Part shown: positions 11,656 through 23,187 of the stretch, one piece after another | Layout of the letters: each line of letters begins with the position of its first letter | Numbering within the stretch: the stretch's first letter is position 1 | DNA from: Porites lobata | Lineage: Eukaryota; Cnidaria; Anthozoa; Scleractinia; Poritidae | DNA length: 64,000 nucleotides | Reading direction: 5' to 3' | Assembly: GCA_942486035.1 (NCBI GenBank) | Contig: CALNXK010000098.1 | Coordinates: 1,072,001 to 1,136,000, forward strand | Made by a program: the position numbers and the translations under genes | The notes under the pieces: model-generated | The model's input: the letters and a program-made list of their open reading frames with translations, nothing else | Database searches by the model: none | What the model was told of the DNA's origin: nothing

Positions 11656-14600
11656 ATGAAATCTTTGTTTGCGTCAGTGTTGGTATTTGCCTTTTGTATC
11701 TCCGAAGGTATGAACTATCTGTTATTTTGTCATGTGTCATGTGTCATGTGTCTAATCACCTGTTCCCGGTTGTTCATACATTGCCACTATTTCATTAACG
11801 GGCCTGCTAGATGTAGCTCTGTAGGTTCCTAACGGATTAATCCTTTGGGTCCCAAGAGTGACCAACATCAATTTTCTCCTAACAACATCAGCAGATCATC
11901 AAGAGTGAAGGTTATGAGAATTACTAAATTGATTACCAAAGGAGAATGCTTTGATCTTAAACGAAATTCTCTCAACTATTCTTAAACGAAATGTATGGAG
12001 ATCAATCTGGAGAATTTGTATGTGCATACTGGGGCTTAAAGGATTAATTCTTTTTTTTCTGTCAAGTTTATCGACTCTATTTTCACTAATTTTATGGCGT
12101 AGCTCAAGCACGAACCGAGTTCGCGTAAGGACTGTGGTATAGGAAAAAAAAGAGGAAAAGAAAACATCTTGTTGATGACACATAGAGACACACACACAAA
12201 TTTGTTCTGGCTTGCTTAAAATTCTTAATTTGTGAAAAAAATCACCGATATAGAATTTTAAGCAAGCGTCATGTCACTGTATGTCCTGTAGTTGAATTGC
12301 AATATGTGAGAGCATTCAAAGAATTTTTTTCTTTAAACTAGGCAATGCTTTTCTCGTGAAATTAGCCTTTGCTTTCTTAAATGGAATCGATGCGAATGCT
12401 ATTAAGCAAACTGGTCGTGCGAAAAAAGGTGTTGCGGTCAATTCAATTTACAATTCAAAGAGAATAAACCGACATTATTGAAATATGTTTCCGACTGCAA
12501 ATTCTTTTCAATAGGTTGAGTTTGATCGTCCGGGTGAACGTAGTCCTGAATAGGACTGTTGTTGTTGACAGTGACTGACGTTTCGACAACCTGTGCGGTA
12601 GTCATCTTCAGAGTCAGAGTCTTTTATAAAATTTTTTGCGATCTCTTAATTTTTGTCACCTTTGGATGCTCATTACACCAAGCCCTTTAAGGGCCTGTTT
12701 ACATGGGGGTGGGGGACCCTAGGTAGGTGAGGTAACCCGCTTAGGTGGGGTAGCCCGCCTCTTCATATAATCTCTCTTTTTTTATTGTGATCACGTTTAC
12801 ACGTTTAAACTAGGCAATGCTTTTCTCGTGAAATTAGCCTTTGCTTTCTTAAATGGAATCAATGCAAATGCTATTAAGCAAACTGGTCGTGCGAAGAAAG
12901 GTGTTGCGGTCAAGTCAATTTACAATTCAAAGAGAATAAACCGACATTATTGAAATATGTTTCCGACTGCAAATTCTTTTATAAAATTTTTTGCGATCTC
13001 TTAATTTTTGTCACTTTTGGATGCTCATTACACCAAGCCCTTTAAGGGCCTGTTTACATGGAGGTGGGGTACCCCAGATAGGTGAGGTAACCCACTTAGG
13101 TGGGGTAGCCCGCCTCTCCATATAATCTCTCATTTTAATGTGATCACGTTTACATGTTAGGTGAGGTAACCCGCCACATGTTACCTCACCTACCTGGGGT
13201 CACCCACCTTCATGTAAACAGGCCCTAAGTCGATAAAACTGCTTTTCTGGTTCTTCCTTTTCTTCTTTTATTACTTGGCTCCATGTATAAAGATGATTCT
13301 TCAAAGTGGTCAGGGTTTCCATTAAAGAACATTTCAGCATAAAGTCGTTCTTCTTGTATTGCGAACTGTATTTGCCTTAGGTTTCTGATTACTCAGTTTC
13401 TTGTACGTAGACGGTAAAGCTTTAGGCAAGAAAAGCCTTGCAGACAGGAGATAGTCCGTCGGCACTCTTCCTCTATTTGTCCGTCAGCTTTCACAAATGT
13501 GTTAACGTTGCATTTTATGTATGGTTAAATTTGACCAGCATTTTGTGCAGCGAGTTCTACGGTCACGATTGACTTCAAACTTGCAGATATAAAACAAGAG
13601 AGCTCTGAGGCTTATTTGCTGAAGTTAGAGAAAAATCTGTCACAGAGTTTCCAACTTATTGACTCTTTGTGTAAAAATGCGGTATAAACATATGCCGATA
13701 TCTCGAGCGTTCTTATACCTACAAGAAAATAAATAACTGATTTTCTTAAAGTTGCACCATTATTTATTAAGGATGCCAAAAATCATAGAAATCGGTTAAA
13801 TCATTTCAACCAAACAACGTGCTTCAAAAACATAACCAACGCGCATATAAACAGGTTCGGGCCAGCTTAAACGTTGGAAATTCTGGAGCACACAGGGGGT
13901 CACTTCCAAGTAGGTTTTTAATTCAAAAAGATTTTGAGGGGCTTACAGTCATCCTTAGGTCCTTCATTTTTTAACTTCTCGTTAAATATTCTTCTGCTTT
14001 TTTTGTTTATCTAAGTTACGACTGATCAGACAATATTAAAAAAGGTGGGGGACCCCGAAAGGTGAGGAAACGTGAGACAGGTCACCCCACCTATCATGTT
14101 AACGTACCCTAAACCTAAGCGGATTACCCCACCTACCTGGGGTCCCCCACCTCCATGTAAACAGGCCCTAAAAGGGGTTGATAGGATGTAATTCCATCAC
14201 TAAAAAATCAAAAGACAATGAACAATAGAACCACGCCACATCACACAAGCTAATAAACAACGTTCTTCGCAGCTCGCCAAGGAAAACTAAAGAAAATAAA
14301 ATTAGTTGGAGAAACTGAGCGGTAGCCCGTGACGGAATCTGTAAAACGACATCATGTGTTGGTTGAGATACTTTAGCACATCTCTTTAAATGCCTGTAAA
14401 ACGGGAGGTCTACACAGTGAAATTTAAATAGTGTTTCCTGCTGCTTTTATAGGACATGGAATAAAGTGCTACCAGTGTGAGTCAAGAAAGAGTTGGGATG
14501 AATGTGTTCCTGGAAACAATACAGAGTGTGCAACCGGCCTGGATTCCTGTGTTAAATTTGAAGGTCACGTAGAATTCCAGGGTGAAACTCACGAATATGT

Positions 14601-14799
14601 TTACAAAGGATGCGCCTTGAAATCGAGATGCAACGACGAGGCTTGCGAAATACTGGAAAAAGTATATTCATTATACAATATTAAGATCAAGAAGTGTGAC
14701 GTCAGTTGCTGTCAAAGTGACCTGTGTAATGGAGCCAAAGTACCAATAGTCAGCGGCTTCCTGTTTTTGGCCTGCGCCTACGTGGCATTTTTCTCTTAA
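11656..14799 (+). CDS. LU-domain (Ly6/uPAR-like) GPI-anchored protein, unit 2, intact
   Basis: Two exons: 11656-11707 and 14453-14799, joined in phase 1 across a 2.7-kb GT-AG intron (donor G|GTATGA, acceptor TTTTATAG|GA). Exon 1 encodes a signal peptide, MKSLFASVLVFAFCISE. The mature part starts GHGIKCYQC and has twelve cysteines ending in the family signature CC(x4)LCN. The C-terminus is NGAKVP, a short spacer, then a hydrophobic tail (GFLFLACAYVAFF), as expected for a GPI-attachment signal with N, G or A as the likely omega site. One N-glycosylation sequon (NNT) is present. LU proteins are three-finger cell-surface molecules with receptor-binding or complement-regulating roles in other animals; the role here is unknown. 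This is the only fully intact LU gene in the window. The intron holds repeats and MITEs. ATTAAA at 14973 could serve polyadenylation. Confidence 0.85.
12337..12690. repeat. Intron repeat, copy 1 (partner 12808-13045)
   Basis: AAACTAGGCAATGCTTTTCT starts both copies, which share about 170 bp nearly identically. They then differ because copy 1 has about 110 bp extra, including GTGACTGACGTTTCGACAAC. Both copies end at CCCTTTAA just before a MITE starting GGGCCTGTTTACATGG. The arrangement is a direct duplication inside the intron of LU unit 2. Related sequence lies near 21.0 kb. Confidence 0.7.
12691..12803. mobile_element. Truncated GGGCCTGTTTACATGG MITE
   Basis: The left part of the same MITE found complete at 13046-13225. 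It begins right after a TAA and ends abruptly where the duplicated intron block starts again, so the tandem duplication breakpoint falls inside the element. Confidence 0.6.
13046..13225. mobile_element. Complete 180-bp MITE with TAA target duplication
   Basis: Terminal inverted repeats GGGCCTGTTTACATGGAGGT and the complement of ACCTTCATGTAAACAGGCCC, flanked by TAA at 13043-13045 and 13226-13228. Internal GGTGAGGTAACCC-type repeats form a further palindrome. The paralogous sequence near 21228 (CCCTTTGAGTCGAT) is uninterrupted and represents the empty site. Three-base TWA duplications are typical of PIF/Harbinger-type MITEs. Confidence 0.75.
13320..13880 (+). mobile_element. Partial copy of the long-TIR element at 45.2-46.5 kb
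   Basis: Aligns by eye with about 45895-46420, sharing AGCGAGTTCTACGGTCACGA, ACATATGCCGATATCTC and ATTAAGGATGCC. Only the right part, including one long terminal repeat, is present. It lies within the LU unit 2 intron. Confidence 0.7.
14042..14168. mobile_element. 5'-truncated MITE of the GGGCCTGTTTACATGG family
   Basis: The right end reads CACCTCCATGTAAACAGGCC plus a final C, followed by TAA. The left end is degraded and lacks the terminal repeat. It lies in the LU unit 2 intron about 280 bp before exon 2. Confidence 0.6.
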
Positions 14800-14972
14800 A
14801 ACGTATATTTTCTGTTCGATAAAACAGGTTGAGTTGGCTACAAGTCAGTTTTAGTTGATCAAGTAACTGCTGTAACTGTATCTTATTATTGTCAATTTAG
14901 TTCGCTCCTAGTCAAGCCCGTTTAAGTTGATCTTGTGACCAAGTAAGTGCTGTAACTGTCGTATTATTTTTT

Positions 14973-14978
14973 ATTAAA
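14973..14978 (+). promoter_or_regulatory. ATTAAA polyadenylation signal of LU unit 2
   Basis: ATTAAA about 175 nt after the stop codon. The surrounding 3' sequence (GTAACTGCTGTAACTGT and on to TTTTTTATTAAAGATAA) is conserved in the degenerate copies at about 22.38 and 31.63 kb, which supports it as a genuine 3' UTR end. Confidence 0.5.
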
Positions 14979-14979
14979 G

Positions 14980-16080
14980 ATAATTTCTTTTCATATATCC
15001 TATTGCTCTTTGTCTATTAGTATTCTTTCTACAACTTGAATTTGCTCGCACTGCGTTGTTCAGGCCGTGATTGACGAATGACTCTCTTGGCAACCCTGCT
15101 TTGTATTCCTGACAAGTAAAGAGTCTGCCTGCCGCTCTCTACACATCGCCAACAACTAGGTCAAGTAAAACATGCGTAGCACTAGTATTGCTGTTTCGTA
15201 CTTACCGTTTTGTTGTCAAGTTTAAATTTTAAAATGCTCCTTCATCAATGACGGCTTTCAGTGATACGGTGCTACGTGTGAAAATCACAATTTCGAGTAC
15301 AAAAAAGACAAAGCAACAATGTAAATACTTAATTTAAACACTTTAAACACGAAAACTATTAAAAGCAAACATTTCATTCATTACCTCAAACGATTTCCGC
15401 AGACTTTGTCCGTTTGTTTTGTAATGCCTAGTACAATAACATCTAAACACAACTATCAGTGTTTTCTTATTCCCCGGCCTTATTCTTGTCCAAAGTTTCA
15501 GAGCTTGTACATTTTTAAGAATCGTTGGTTGTTTCCAATACAAACTTGTAGCAGTTTGGTCTTATATTTTCCTTTTATATGAACCAAGACAAGAAGGCAG
15601 AACAAAACAGCAACAAAACAAAAAAAACCCATTCACAGCAACAAGAAGCCAAGAGTGTTCGCCGACGGACCGCCGTTAGACAATGAGACATCATGTTTTG
15701 GCGCGTTGTCACAGTTTCTTTGAGCTGATTGGCTAGTTTGCATTGCCTATTGCATTTTTTGGTATTTGATTGGCTCAGACCAGCTGTCCTATTTTTCTTA
15801 AATTGGACAGTTTGCCTATTTGTAAAGGAAAATTTTATCTGAAACTATCCAAAATAATCCTTAATTGCACAGTTCGTAAAAGTTAAAGGATAATAGCTTT
15901 GCTGACAATATCGGATTAACTAAACAGGTATATAATTAAGTGCTAAATATATTGACACTTAAAGACGAGAACCTCAAAGCAAGCAGGGATCAATTAAAAA
16001 AAAACTCTTACAACACTCTTAAAACTCTTACAAGTCTGATTTATTTGGTTTGCATTCCGGTTATAGAGTTTGGGCAAGGT
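14980..16080. other. Intergenic, no gene recognised
   Basis: 3' flank of LU unit 2. No domain-bearing frame is seen. From about 15930 the sequence (ATATTGACACTTAAAGAC) starts to match repeats at 22.83 and 32.04 kb. Confidence 0.45.
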
Positions 16081-16129
16081 ACCTTTTTTGTATTTATTGT
16101 TTGTTTCAGGGACATTTTTGGGGTTTTGA

Positions 16130-16560
16130 TTTTTGCCCTCTTTCGATCATCCCCGTCACTTTAACTTTGGAGGACCCCGTCTGGGCCGTTGGATTATAAT
16201 CTCTCTGGCGGTCCAGTGTGCTGTCCGCCATCCTGTTTTGTCTCTTCAATGGTGCCTAGACTCGATCGCTCGACCTCTCTTTCGATCTCTTGATATAACG
16301 TCGGCTATGACGCCCTGGTACAAAACAAGCAGTTCACGCTTACTGTTCCTTTGCTTACCCAGTAAATAACAGTAAGGAAACCGTATGATTTTAGCGCATT
16401 GTTTTGGATTTACAAACGAGGGCAGAATTTCGCCTTAAAAAAATTGCTGTTGTGTTGTTACCTTGTTGGTAGTCGAATCTTTCAATTATTAATTTTAGCA
16501 CTGAATTCTATTCATTCAAACAATACTCAGTAAATAGTGATTAGTCGAAATCACCGACCC
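16130..16560 (-). repeat. Four-copy repeat block with a small conserved ORF, copy 1
   Basis: Matches 23035-23440, 28207-28585 (truncated left end) and 32250-32680. Read on the minus strand, an open frame includes MADS(T)(M/L)DRQRDYNPTAQTG and then KVTGMIERGQKS before a stop. Substitutions between the copies leave the frame open in three of four. I do not recognise the peptide. It could be the first exon of an unknown gene spread by the duplication. Confidence 0.5.
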
Positions 16561-16980
16561 TAGTACACGAAGCTGGGTTTCTAAATCTTCATTACCGACG
16601 ATAAACTTAACGTCTAAAATATTTGTACTCAAATAAAAGCATCCTATTCGATAAACTTGTTTTAATTTTTTTTTCAGCAGAAAATGTCATTCCTTTATAC
16701 CTTCTCCAGCCGATTATAATTAGTATTCTGTGAAAATAATTTGTTTTACAAAAAAGTCCTGAGTTTTTATGTTGTTAAGACCATGTATTTTTCTTACATC
16801 GGCCCTCGGCTTATCTTAAAATCAATTTTTGAAACCGCACGTTTTTAAATCCGGATTCGAGCTGATTCGTGTACACTTATATTTCAAGAAAAAGAGTGCC
16901 TGCGAAGATAAACAACGAAAAAATATTTTTAACGAAGTTAATTAACATTTCAATATGAACATCGCAGTGTAGCTATTCAC

Positions 16981-17193
16981 TCATGCACAAGGCAGAGCGG
17001 AGTGTGTGCGGTTTCTGTTTTTTTCTTTTACCATTTCGGGTAACGAGCAAAAAACGATATAAAGAGCTTCTGCCGTGCACAACTGTACTAAGATACAGAC
17101 AGTCAATATCAGGAACGTAAATAACAGCCAAATGAAGCAAACAGAAAGTAACCCGCTAAGTGCTCTATAAATTGGACTTAAATGATCGCTCAA
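16981..17193 (-). repeat. Repeat block with hydrophobic ORF, copy 2
   Basis: Copy of the 9300-9790 block. The minus-strand MSDHLSP frame is 70 codons because the roughly 20-bp segment near its C-terminal end is missing, as at 28.8 kb. Confidence 0.45.
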
Positions 17194-17290
17194 GCGTCAG
17201 CCTCCTTTGCGGTGTATGAAAAAACATTGCACTGAAACAAGGTTAAAGGTTAAAGTTTTGTTTATAGTGGAGAGTGCAATTCTTTAGTTT

Positions 17291-18099
17291 AGAAAGATAG
17301 ATTGATAGATAGGTAGTTTAATTACCAATACGTTGCAGCCCGAAGGCTGAATTGCGTATTTACAAATGATGGAATTGGTAAAATGTGTATATGAAACTAA
17401 GTACAGTAAATATAGTTTACAGGCACTCCATTCAAATAATAAGAAACAAAGCATCGAAATACAGTGAAACCTCTACTAAGCGGGCACCGTCGGGAACTTC
17501 CCAAGCGTCCGCTTAATAGAGGGTGTCCGCTTAATAGGGGTTGTAAAAATTGCGCAATGTTTGTTAACGATCAACATTCAACGGTTACTCTGTACTGTGA
17601 TAAAGTTGCATGTCGTTAAAGAAGCTATAGTTCAAGTTTATTACCTTTCATTACCAACTTTGTTTGTAAATGCAGTACGTATTTTAAGGACGTAATCCAA
17701 TACTACTATTGTCAATTCAGTCCGGTTCCCGCTTAATAGAGGTTTTTAACAATAGAAATTAGCCAAATACAACTTATTTTAGTGTCCGCGTCCGCTTAAT
17801 AGAGGTGTCCGCTGAATAGGGGTTCGTCATAAAGGGAAATATCATGCAGACGTTCGTTTCGGGACCCGGCTTAGTGTCCGCTTAATTGGGGGTCCGCTTA
17901 ATAGAGGTTTTACTGTAGAACATAACAGGATAAAAAACCCCAACTGGCAGGAGGCAGCCAGTTGGCTATTTACGAGCGTGGACGAGGATTTGAACTTGGA
18001 AGGACCGAGAACAAATCCAGCAAGTGGCCAGAGCGGGACTTAAACCCGGTACCGCCGGATATTGAGTCTGACGCGCTGTGCACTCGGCCACACTGCCTT
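17291..18099 (-). mobile_element. tRNA-derived SINE with MITE, second copy
   Basis: Near-identical to 9796-10610: tRNA-like head at the high-coordinate end, two B-box-like strings, the 454-bp MITE at 17462-17915, and a GATA/GATT tail near 17291-17313. MITE position and flanks are the same, so this copy arose by duplication of the whole block and not by a second insertion. Confidence 0.8.
17462..17915. mobile_element. pogo/Tigger-like MITE, second copy
   Basis: Same 454-bp element, TIRs and TA flanks (17460-17461, 17916-17917) as at 9973-10426. Few differences are visible by eye. Confidence 0.85.
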
Positions 18100-18344
18100 C
18101 CAAGATAGTTGGACTGGTTGCCCAATGACTTTGAAGCAGTGTACAGTTGAATGAAATAATGTGTGTACCCAATCGAGGTAGTTGCGTAGTTGCGTAGTTT
18201 ATTCACCGTTAAGCAATTGTTGTTTCCCGATCTGATTCTCGCGGGCTCTGTCTCTTATATTTCAAGTAAAAGAATGCCTATAAACAACAAAAAAGTATTT
18301 TTAACGAAGTTAATTAACATTTCAATATGAACATCGCAGTGTAG

Positions 18345-18584
18345 CTATTCACTCATGCACAAGGCAGAGCGGTGTGTGTGCGGTTTCTTTTTTTTCCTTT
18401 TACCATTTCGCAGAATTAGAGTTGGAGCGGGTAACGAGCAAAAAACGATGTAAAGAACTTCTGCCGTGTACAACTGTACTGAAATGCAGACAGTCAATAT
18501 CAGGAACGTAAATAACAGCCAAATGAAGCAAACAGAAAGTAACCCGCTAAGTGCTCCATAAATTGGACTTAAATGATCGCTCAA
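18345..18584 (-). repeat. Repeat block with hydrophobic ORF, copy 3
   Basis: 79-codon version of the MSDHLSP frame in a block (18198-18680) most like the 9.3-9.8 kb copy, including GTTAAGCAATTGTTGTTTCC upstream. The reading frame is retained. Confidence 0.45.
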
Positions 18585-18678
18585 GCGTCAGCCTCCTTTG
18601 CTGTGTATGAAAAAACATTGCATTGAAACAAGGTTAAAGGTTAAATTTTGGTTATAGTGGAGAGTGCGCTGCTTTTGT

Positions 18679-18931
18679 TTAGATAGATAGATAGATTGAT
18701 AGATAGATAGTTTAATTACCAATACATTGCAGCCCGAAGGCTGAATTGCGTATTTACAAATGATGGAATACAGTAAATATAGTTTACAGTCAGGCACTCC
18801 ACACAAATAATAAATTCGAAACAAAACATCCAAATAGAACATAACAGGATGAAAAACCCCAACTGGCATGAGGCAGCCAGTTGGCTATTTACGAGCGTGG
18901 ACAAGGATTTGAACTCGGACGGACCGAGAAC
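18679..18931 (-). mobile_element. 5'-truncated SINE without MITE
   Basis: Contains the SINE body (GCCTTCGGGCTGCAATGTAT on the minus strand) and the (TATC)n tail, but ends before the tRNA-like head. At 18835-18836 it shows the uninterrupted TA that is the empty site of the MITE in the 10- and 17.5-kb copies. Confidence 0.7.
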
Positions 18932-19197
18932 TGTTTTTTAAACAGGGGCACGCAACGACTGTTTTCTGTAAAATATCTGTTCGGAGAAGCAAACATTGCC
19001 TAGAATTTTCTAGATGACCGTCTATTCATGTCCAATTTTCAAAGCTTATTTTATAAATTCCCTACGACTTTATAAAGTTTAATTTTTCGCATTTTACTCT
19101 CCAGGTTAAGCTATTTTTCGTAGAAAAAGGAAACCTAAAATTTTCGCATTCAAGACTGCGACAGAAAGAGGAATCAGAAAAATTCTTACTTTTGTAA

Positions 19198-19596
19198 GGC
19201 CCGGTTCAGACGCCGAACTTTTCATGAGCCGAGCCTAATTCGAATTAAGGCCGACCCAAATTATTTAGACCGGCAAAAGTGATTCAGACGCCGATCTTAA
19301 TTCCAGCCGAACTAAATTCAGAAGGCGAAAAATGCGCATTTCGGTCAAACTGCTTACAAAATACGTTGTAAGAATTTCTGCATTTGGTTCGGTACATGAA
19401 AAGTTCGGCGTCTGAATCAAAGGCGTTCCTAAGTCGATCCAAAGGCGAAATTCCCGGCCGAGCTAGGCGAAAAGAACGGCTGAGCCGTTCCAAATTGAAA
19501 CAGGCGTTCCTAATTGATTCAGACGCCGAACTTTTCATGTACTTAATTCAATGTATTAGGTTCGGCTCATGAAAAGTACGGCGTCTGAACCGGGCC
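19198..19596. mobile_element. 399-bp MITE with TAA target duplication
   Basis: Terminal inverted repeats start GGCCCGGTTCAGACGCCG and match for about 35 bp with one mismatch. TAA flanks lie at 19195-19197 and 19597-19599. Several internal copies of TTCAGACGCCGA in both orientations suggest a nested palindrome. The duplicated arm has a single TAA at 29610-29612 with the same flanks, so this is a proven insertion after the duplication. The TAA duplication points to the PIF/Harbinger superfamily. Short frames inside it are not genes. Confidence 0.9.
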
Positions 19597-20195
19597 TAAA
19601 ACATAAAATTGCATCTAAGATTTTCGAGAAAACAATACTGCTCCCTTTTTAATTTGAAAGGACTCTTACTAGTTGTCATAGGATGACCGAACAGATACAA
19701 ATTTTATAGCGCATTTTTAGAGGTCTAAAAGTACTGTTTATCGCCTAAAAAGCATTTTCAATACGTTTAGGAGGAAACCGTCGTTGGGTGCTTTTAGTTA
19801 GCCTTAGCATTTTATTATGACATTTTTGTAATTTTTTTTATTAGGAGATATAATTAATGTTTTTCATGTGACTAGTTCGTGGATTAAAAAATCTTTTAAG
19901 ATCATTTGTTCTATATTAAGCTAGTTTTTCTAATTGTTAAGCGCTTTTGATTATATGCATATGTTAATTTGCTCTATTGAGGTTATTTTTTTTGTTGAAG
20001 GCGACTTGTTCATGAAAAGGCTTGTTCATGATATATTGACTGTCTGGTATTGTGTATCCTTGATTTTGTCTGTCTTCGTTTTCAGTTGTACTTTGAAGAG
20101 TTTTATAATTGAAAGTCTGACTAGACCTTTTTGACTCGTTTTATTGCGAAGGTCTTGGGCGAACATAGCCCGCCTGCGGAAAGTGATAAAAGAGA

Positions 20196-20264
20196 GAAAG
20201 AAAGAAAGAAAGAAAGAAAGGAAAAAGACAGAATAAGAGAGGAAGAAAGAAAGAAAGAAAGAAG
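20196..20264. repeat. GAAA microsatellite
   Basis: Interrupted (GAAA)n tract with GGAAAAAGACAGAATAAGAG in the middle. The twin at about 30211-30280 has fewer repeats. Confidence 0.8.
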
Positions 20265-21939
20265 ATGAAGGCGCATACAAGTGCAAGTGTTCTATGCGTT
20301 AAGACTTAATGTCTAAACTGATTTTTTTTTTCAACTTTACGCAAAGATCTGACATTTTTTTCTTTTAATGAGACACAACACGTTTAGTGACATTAGCCTT
20401 TGCTGCTGCATTTTAGAATCCCATCGCTACTAAGACCTATTAAGTAAACTGGTCGTGCGAAAAAGGTGAAGAGGTTCAAGTCAATTTGCAACTCAAAGAA
20501 AATAAATCCGCGCTTTTGAAATAGGTTTGATATAAAAAATTCTTTTATGAACTTTATGCGAAATTTTATTGGTTATTACGCCCTTTTGTCCACATAAGCT
20601 ACAGACTGCTTGTTATAATTCTTTTTGTCAAGTTTATCGACTCTATTTTCACTGGTTTTATAGCGCAGCTCAAGTACGAACCGAGTTCGCCTAAGGACAG
20701 TGGTATAGGAATGAACGAGAAAAAGAAAACAGCTTGTTGATGACGCATAGAGACACACACAAGTTTGCTCTTTTGAAATTCGCTTAAAATTCTGAATTGT
20801 GAAAAAAAATTCACAAATTCAGAATCTTAATTTTTCTTCTAGTGTGATTTTGAATACTGTAATTAGACTAAGTAGTTGTTTTCCGAGTCTTTTCTTGTCT
20901 TTCTTTGTAATGTAGTCGTATGTCCTGTAGGTGGATTGTAATATGGGAAAGTATTGTGAATAAATTTAAAAAAAATTCTCAATTTTTTTCTTTAAACTAG
21001 GCAATACTTTTCTTGTGACATTAGCCTTTGCTTTCTTAAATGGAATTAGTGGGAATGCTATGAAGTAAACTGGTCGTGCGAAAAAAGGTGAAGCGGTCAA
21101 GTTAATTAACAACTCAAAGAGAATAAACCGAGACTATTGAAATAGGTTTCCGATTACAAATTCTTTTATAAACTTTTTGCGAACTTTTAATGGTTGTCAC
21201 CTTTAGATGCTCATTGCACCAGGCCCTTTGAGTCGATACAACTGCTTTTCGTGTTGTGCCATAGTTAATTAAAGTGGAATGTTTGGGAAACCCTTTGTTA
21301 GATGTTTTTTTTTTGTTAGATTTTTTGGACCTGACCGTGCACAACGTTCAATAACATTCCTCTCATTTTGAACTTACTGAGCAAGAGAAATATTACTTTA
21401 ATTTATTCAGTCACAATTTGTAAACAAAAACTAAAGGATTGTGCACGGTCAGGGAGCTTCCAACATAACCTACAGCACCATTGTTTTCAACTTTGATGTT
21501 TGCCGGGTTTCCTAACCAGGTCTCCTCTACTAACTATAGTTGTGCTAAGAACAGTTAGGCATGGACAACTTCAACTTCAGGGAAGTTTGCCTGCATTAGA
21601 CATTTTCAGCAAATTGGAGTAAACGCGACAAAGTTTGAAAAAATGCCAATTCATTTTAAAAGTGACGTTTTCGCTGCCGTCGCGGATGCTAGAAGTCCTT
21701 AATGAACAATTGAACCACGCCACAACACACAAGCCAATTAAAGCTAATCAAATATTTTTCGCGGTGGCCCGTGACTGAATCTCGAAAACGACATCACATG
21801 TGGGTTGAGATTGATGTTAGTACTCGCCCTTGCTCCGATAGTTTTTTCTTCGCTTTCTCCAGTTTTCTCCTCTCCTTAAAAAACAACATTTTAAAACTCC
21901 AATTCGGTCTGGAAAGGTCCGAAGAGAACCGGACTGACA

Positions 21940-22183
21940 GTGACGTGCTAACCTGCAAAGCAGGCGTATTTTGCAGCGTGAACGATGATACGACTAGTCC
22001 CAACTTTCTGTTGATTTCAACGTCCAAGAAATCGAGATGCACAGACGAGGTTTGTAAATTACTGTTACCATCATCAGCTACGATAAAAACGTGTGACGTC
22101 AGTTGCTGCCAATGGAGCCAAAGTACCAATAGTCAGCGGCTTCCTGTTTTTGGCCTGCGCCCTCGTGGCTTTTTTTTTCTTAA
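21940..22183 (+). pseudogene. LU-domain unit 3, degenerate exon 2
   Basis: From GAAATCGAGATGCACAGACG to the stop near 22183 this matches exon 2 of LU unit 2. A 14-nt deletion inside the CC..LCN region (TGCTGCCAATGGAGCC where unit 2 has 30 nt) shifts the frame before the GPI signal. The N-terminal half is diverged beyond confident alignment, and no acceptor or signal-peptide exon was found upstream. The frame is open for 155 codons (21771-22238) and contains CKAGVFC and CDVSCCQWSQS. The upstream and 3' UTR-like sequence also match unit 2. Most likely a pseudogene; the twin is at 31.2-31.4 kb. Confidence 0.75.
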
Positions 22184-22570
22184 AACGTATATTTTCTGTT
22201 TGATAAAACAGATAGCATTGATGAAGTTTTTGTCTTAGTTAAGTTCACTACAAGTCAGTTTTAGTTGATCAAGTAACTGCTGTAACTGTGTCTTATTATT
22301 GTCAATTTAGTTCGCTCCTAGTCCAGCCCGTTTAAGTTGATCTTGTGACCATGTAAGTGCTTTAACTGTCGTATAATTTTTTATTAAAGATAATTTTCTA
22401 TGTATCCTATTGTTCTTTGGCTATTAATATTCTATCTACAGTGTGAATTTGTTTGTACTTCTCTATTCGTTTCGTGATTGACGAATGACTTTCTTGGCAG
22501 CCCTGCTTTGCATTTCCGACAAGTAAGGAGTCTCCTTGCCGCTCTCTACACATCGCCAGCAAACAGGCCA

Positions 22571-22800
22571 GGGCTAGCTCAGGTGGCCAGATCGCTGGTC
22601 TGCGAAGCGGGATATCGTGAGCTCGATCCCGGGGGTTGGATCAAACCTTAGGGTGTTAAAATAACTTAAATATGAAGGTACTCGGCTTAGTTTCTTTGGG
22701 TAGACCTTCATATAAAAATTCAAGGACTTCTTAAGACTCTGGAGATCCTGATGACTACAGAGAAATGAAGATCGTTTCTCCCAATAGCTTAGGTACTAAT
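22571..22800 (+). mobile_element. tRNA-derived SINE (second family)
   Basis: A tRNA-like head, GGGCTAGCTCAGGTGGCCAG with B-box-like GAGCTCGATCCC, is followed by a non-tRNA body (GGATCAAACCTTAGGGTG). Related copies lie at 31814 and 53812. The anticodon arm does not form a clear functional tRNA, and the recurrence with a common body argues for a SINE. Confidence 0.65.
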
Positions 22801-23004
22801 AGTGTCCTTAATTGGCACTTAAGTACTTAATATATTGACGCTTAAAGACTGGAACATCAAAGCAAGCAGGGGTCAATTTAAGAAAACTCTTACAACACTC
22901 TTAAAACTTACAACACCCTTAAAACTTTTACAAGTCTAATTTATTAGGTTTGCATCCCGGGTATAGAGTTTGGGCAAGATGTTTTGTTGTGTTTATTATT
23001 TGTT

Positions 23005-23187
23005 TCAGGGATATTTTTTGGGTGTTGATTTTTGCCCTCTTTCGATCATCCCCGTCACTTTAACTTCGGAGGACCCTGTTTGGGCCGTTGGATTATAATC
23101 TCTCTGGCGATCCATTGTGCTGTCCGCCATCTTGTTTTGTCTGTTTAGTGGTGCTCGAACTCGATCGCTCGACCTCTCTTGATTCAA
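23005..23187 (-). repeat. Four-copy repeat block with small conserved ORF, copy 2
   Basis: Minus-strand 60-codon frame ending SSEVKVTGMIERGQKS and a short tail, within the 23035-23440 block. Only a few residues differ from the copy at 32221-32403. Function unknown. Confidence 0.4.

Noticed and set aside
19284..19572. Frames on both strands near 19.4 kb with similar peptides
   Set aside because: They arise from the palindromic 399-bp MITE; the mirrored peptides (KSSASES) reflect the inverted repeat.
20026..20286. Minus-strand frame with FLSFFLSF repeats (also at 30041-30301)
   Set aside because: Translation of the GAAA microsatellite.
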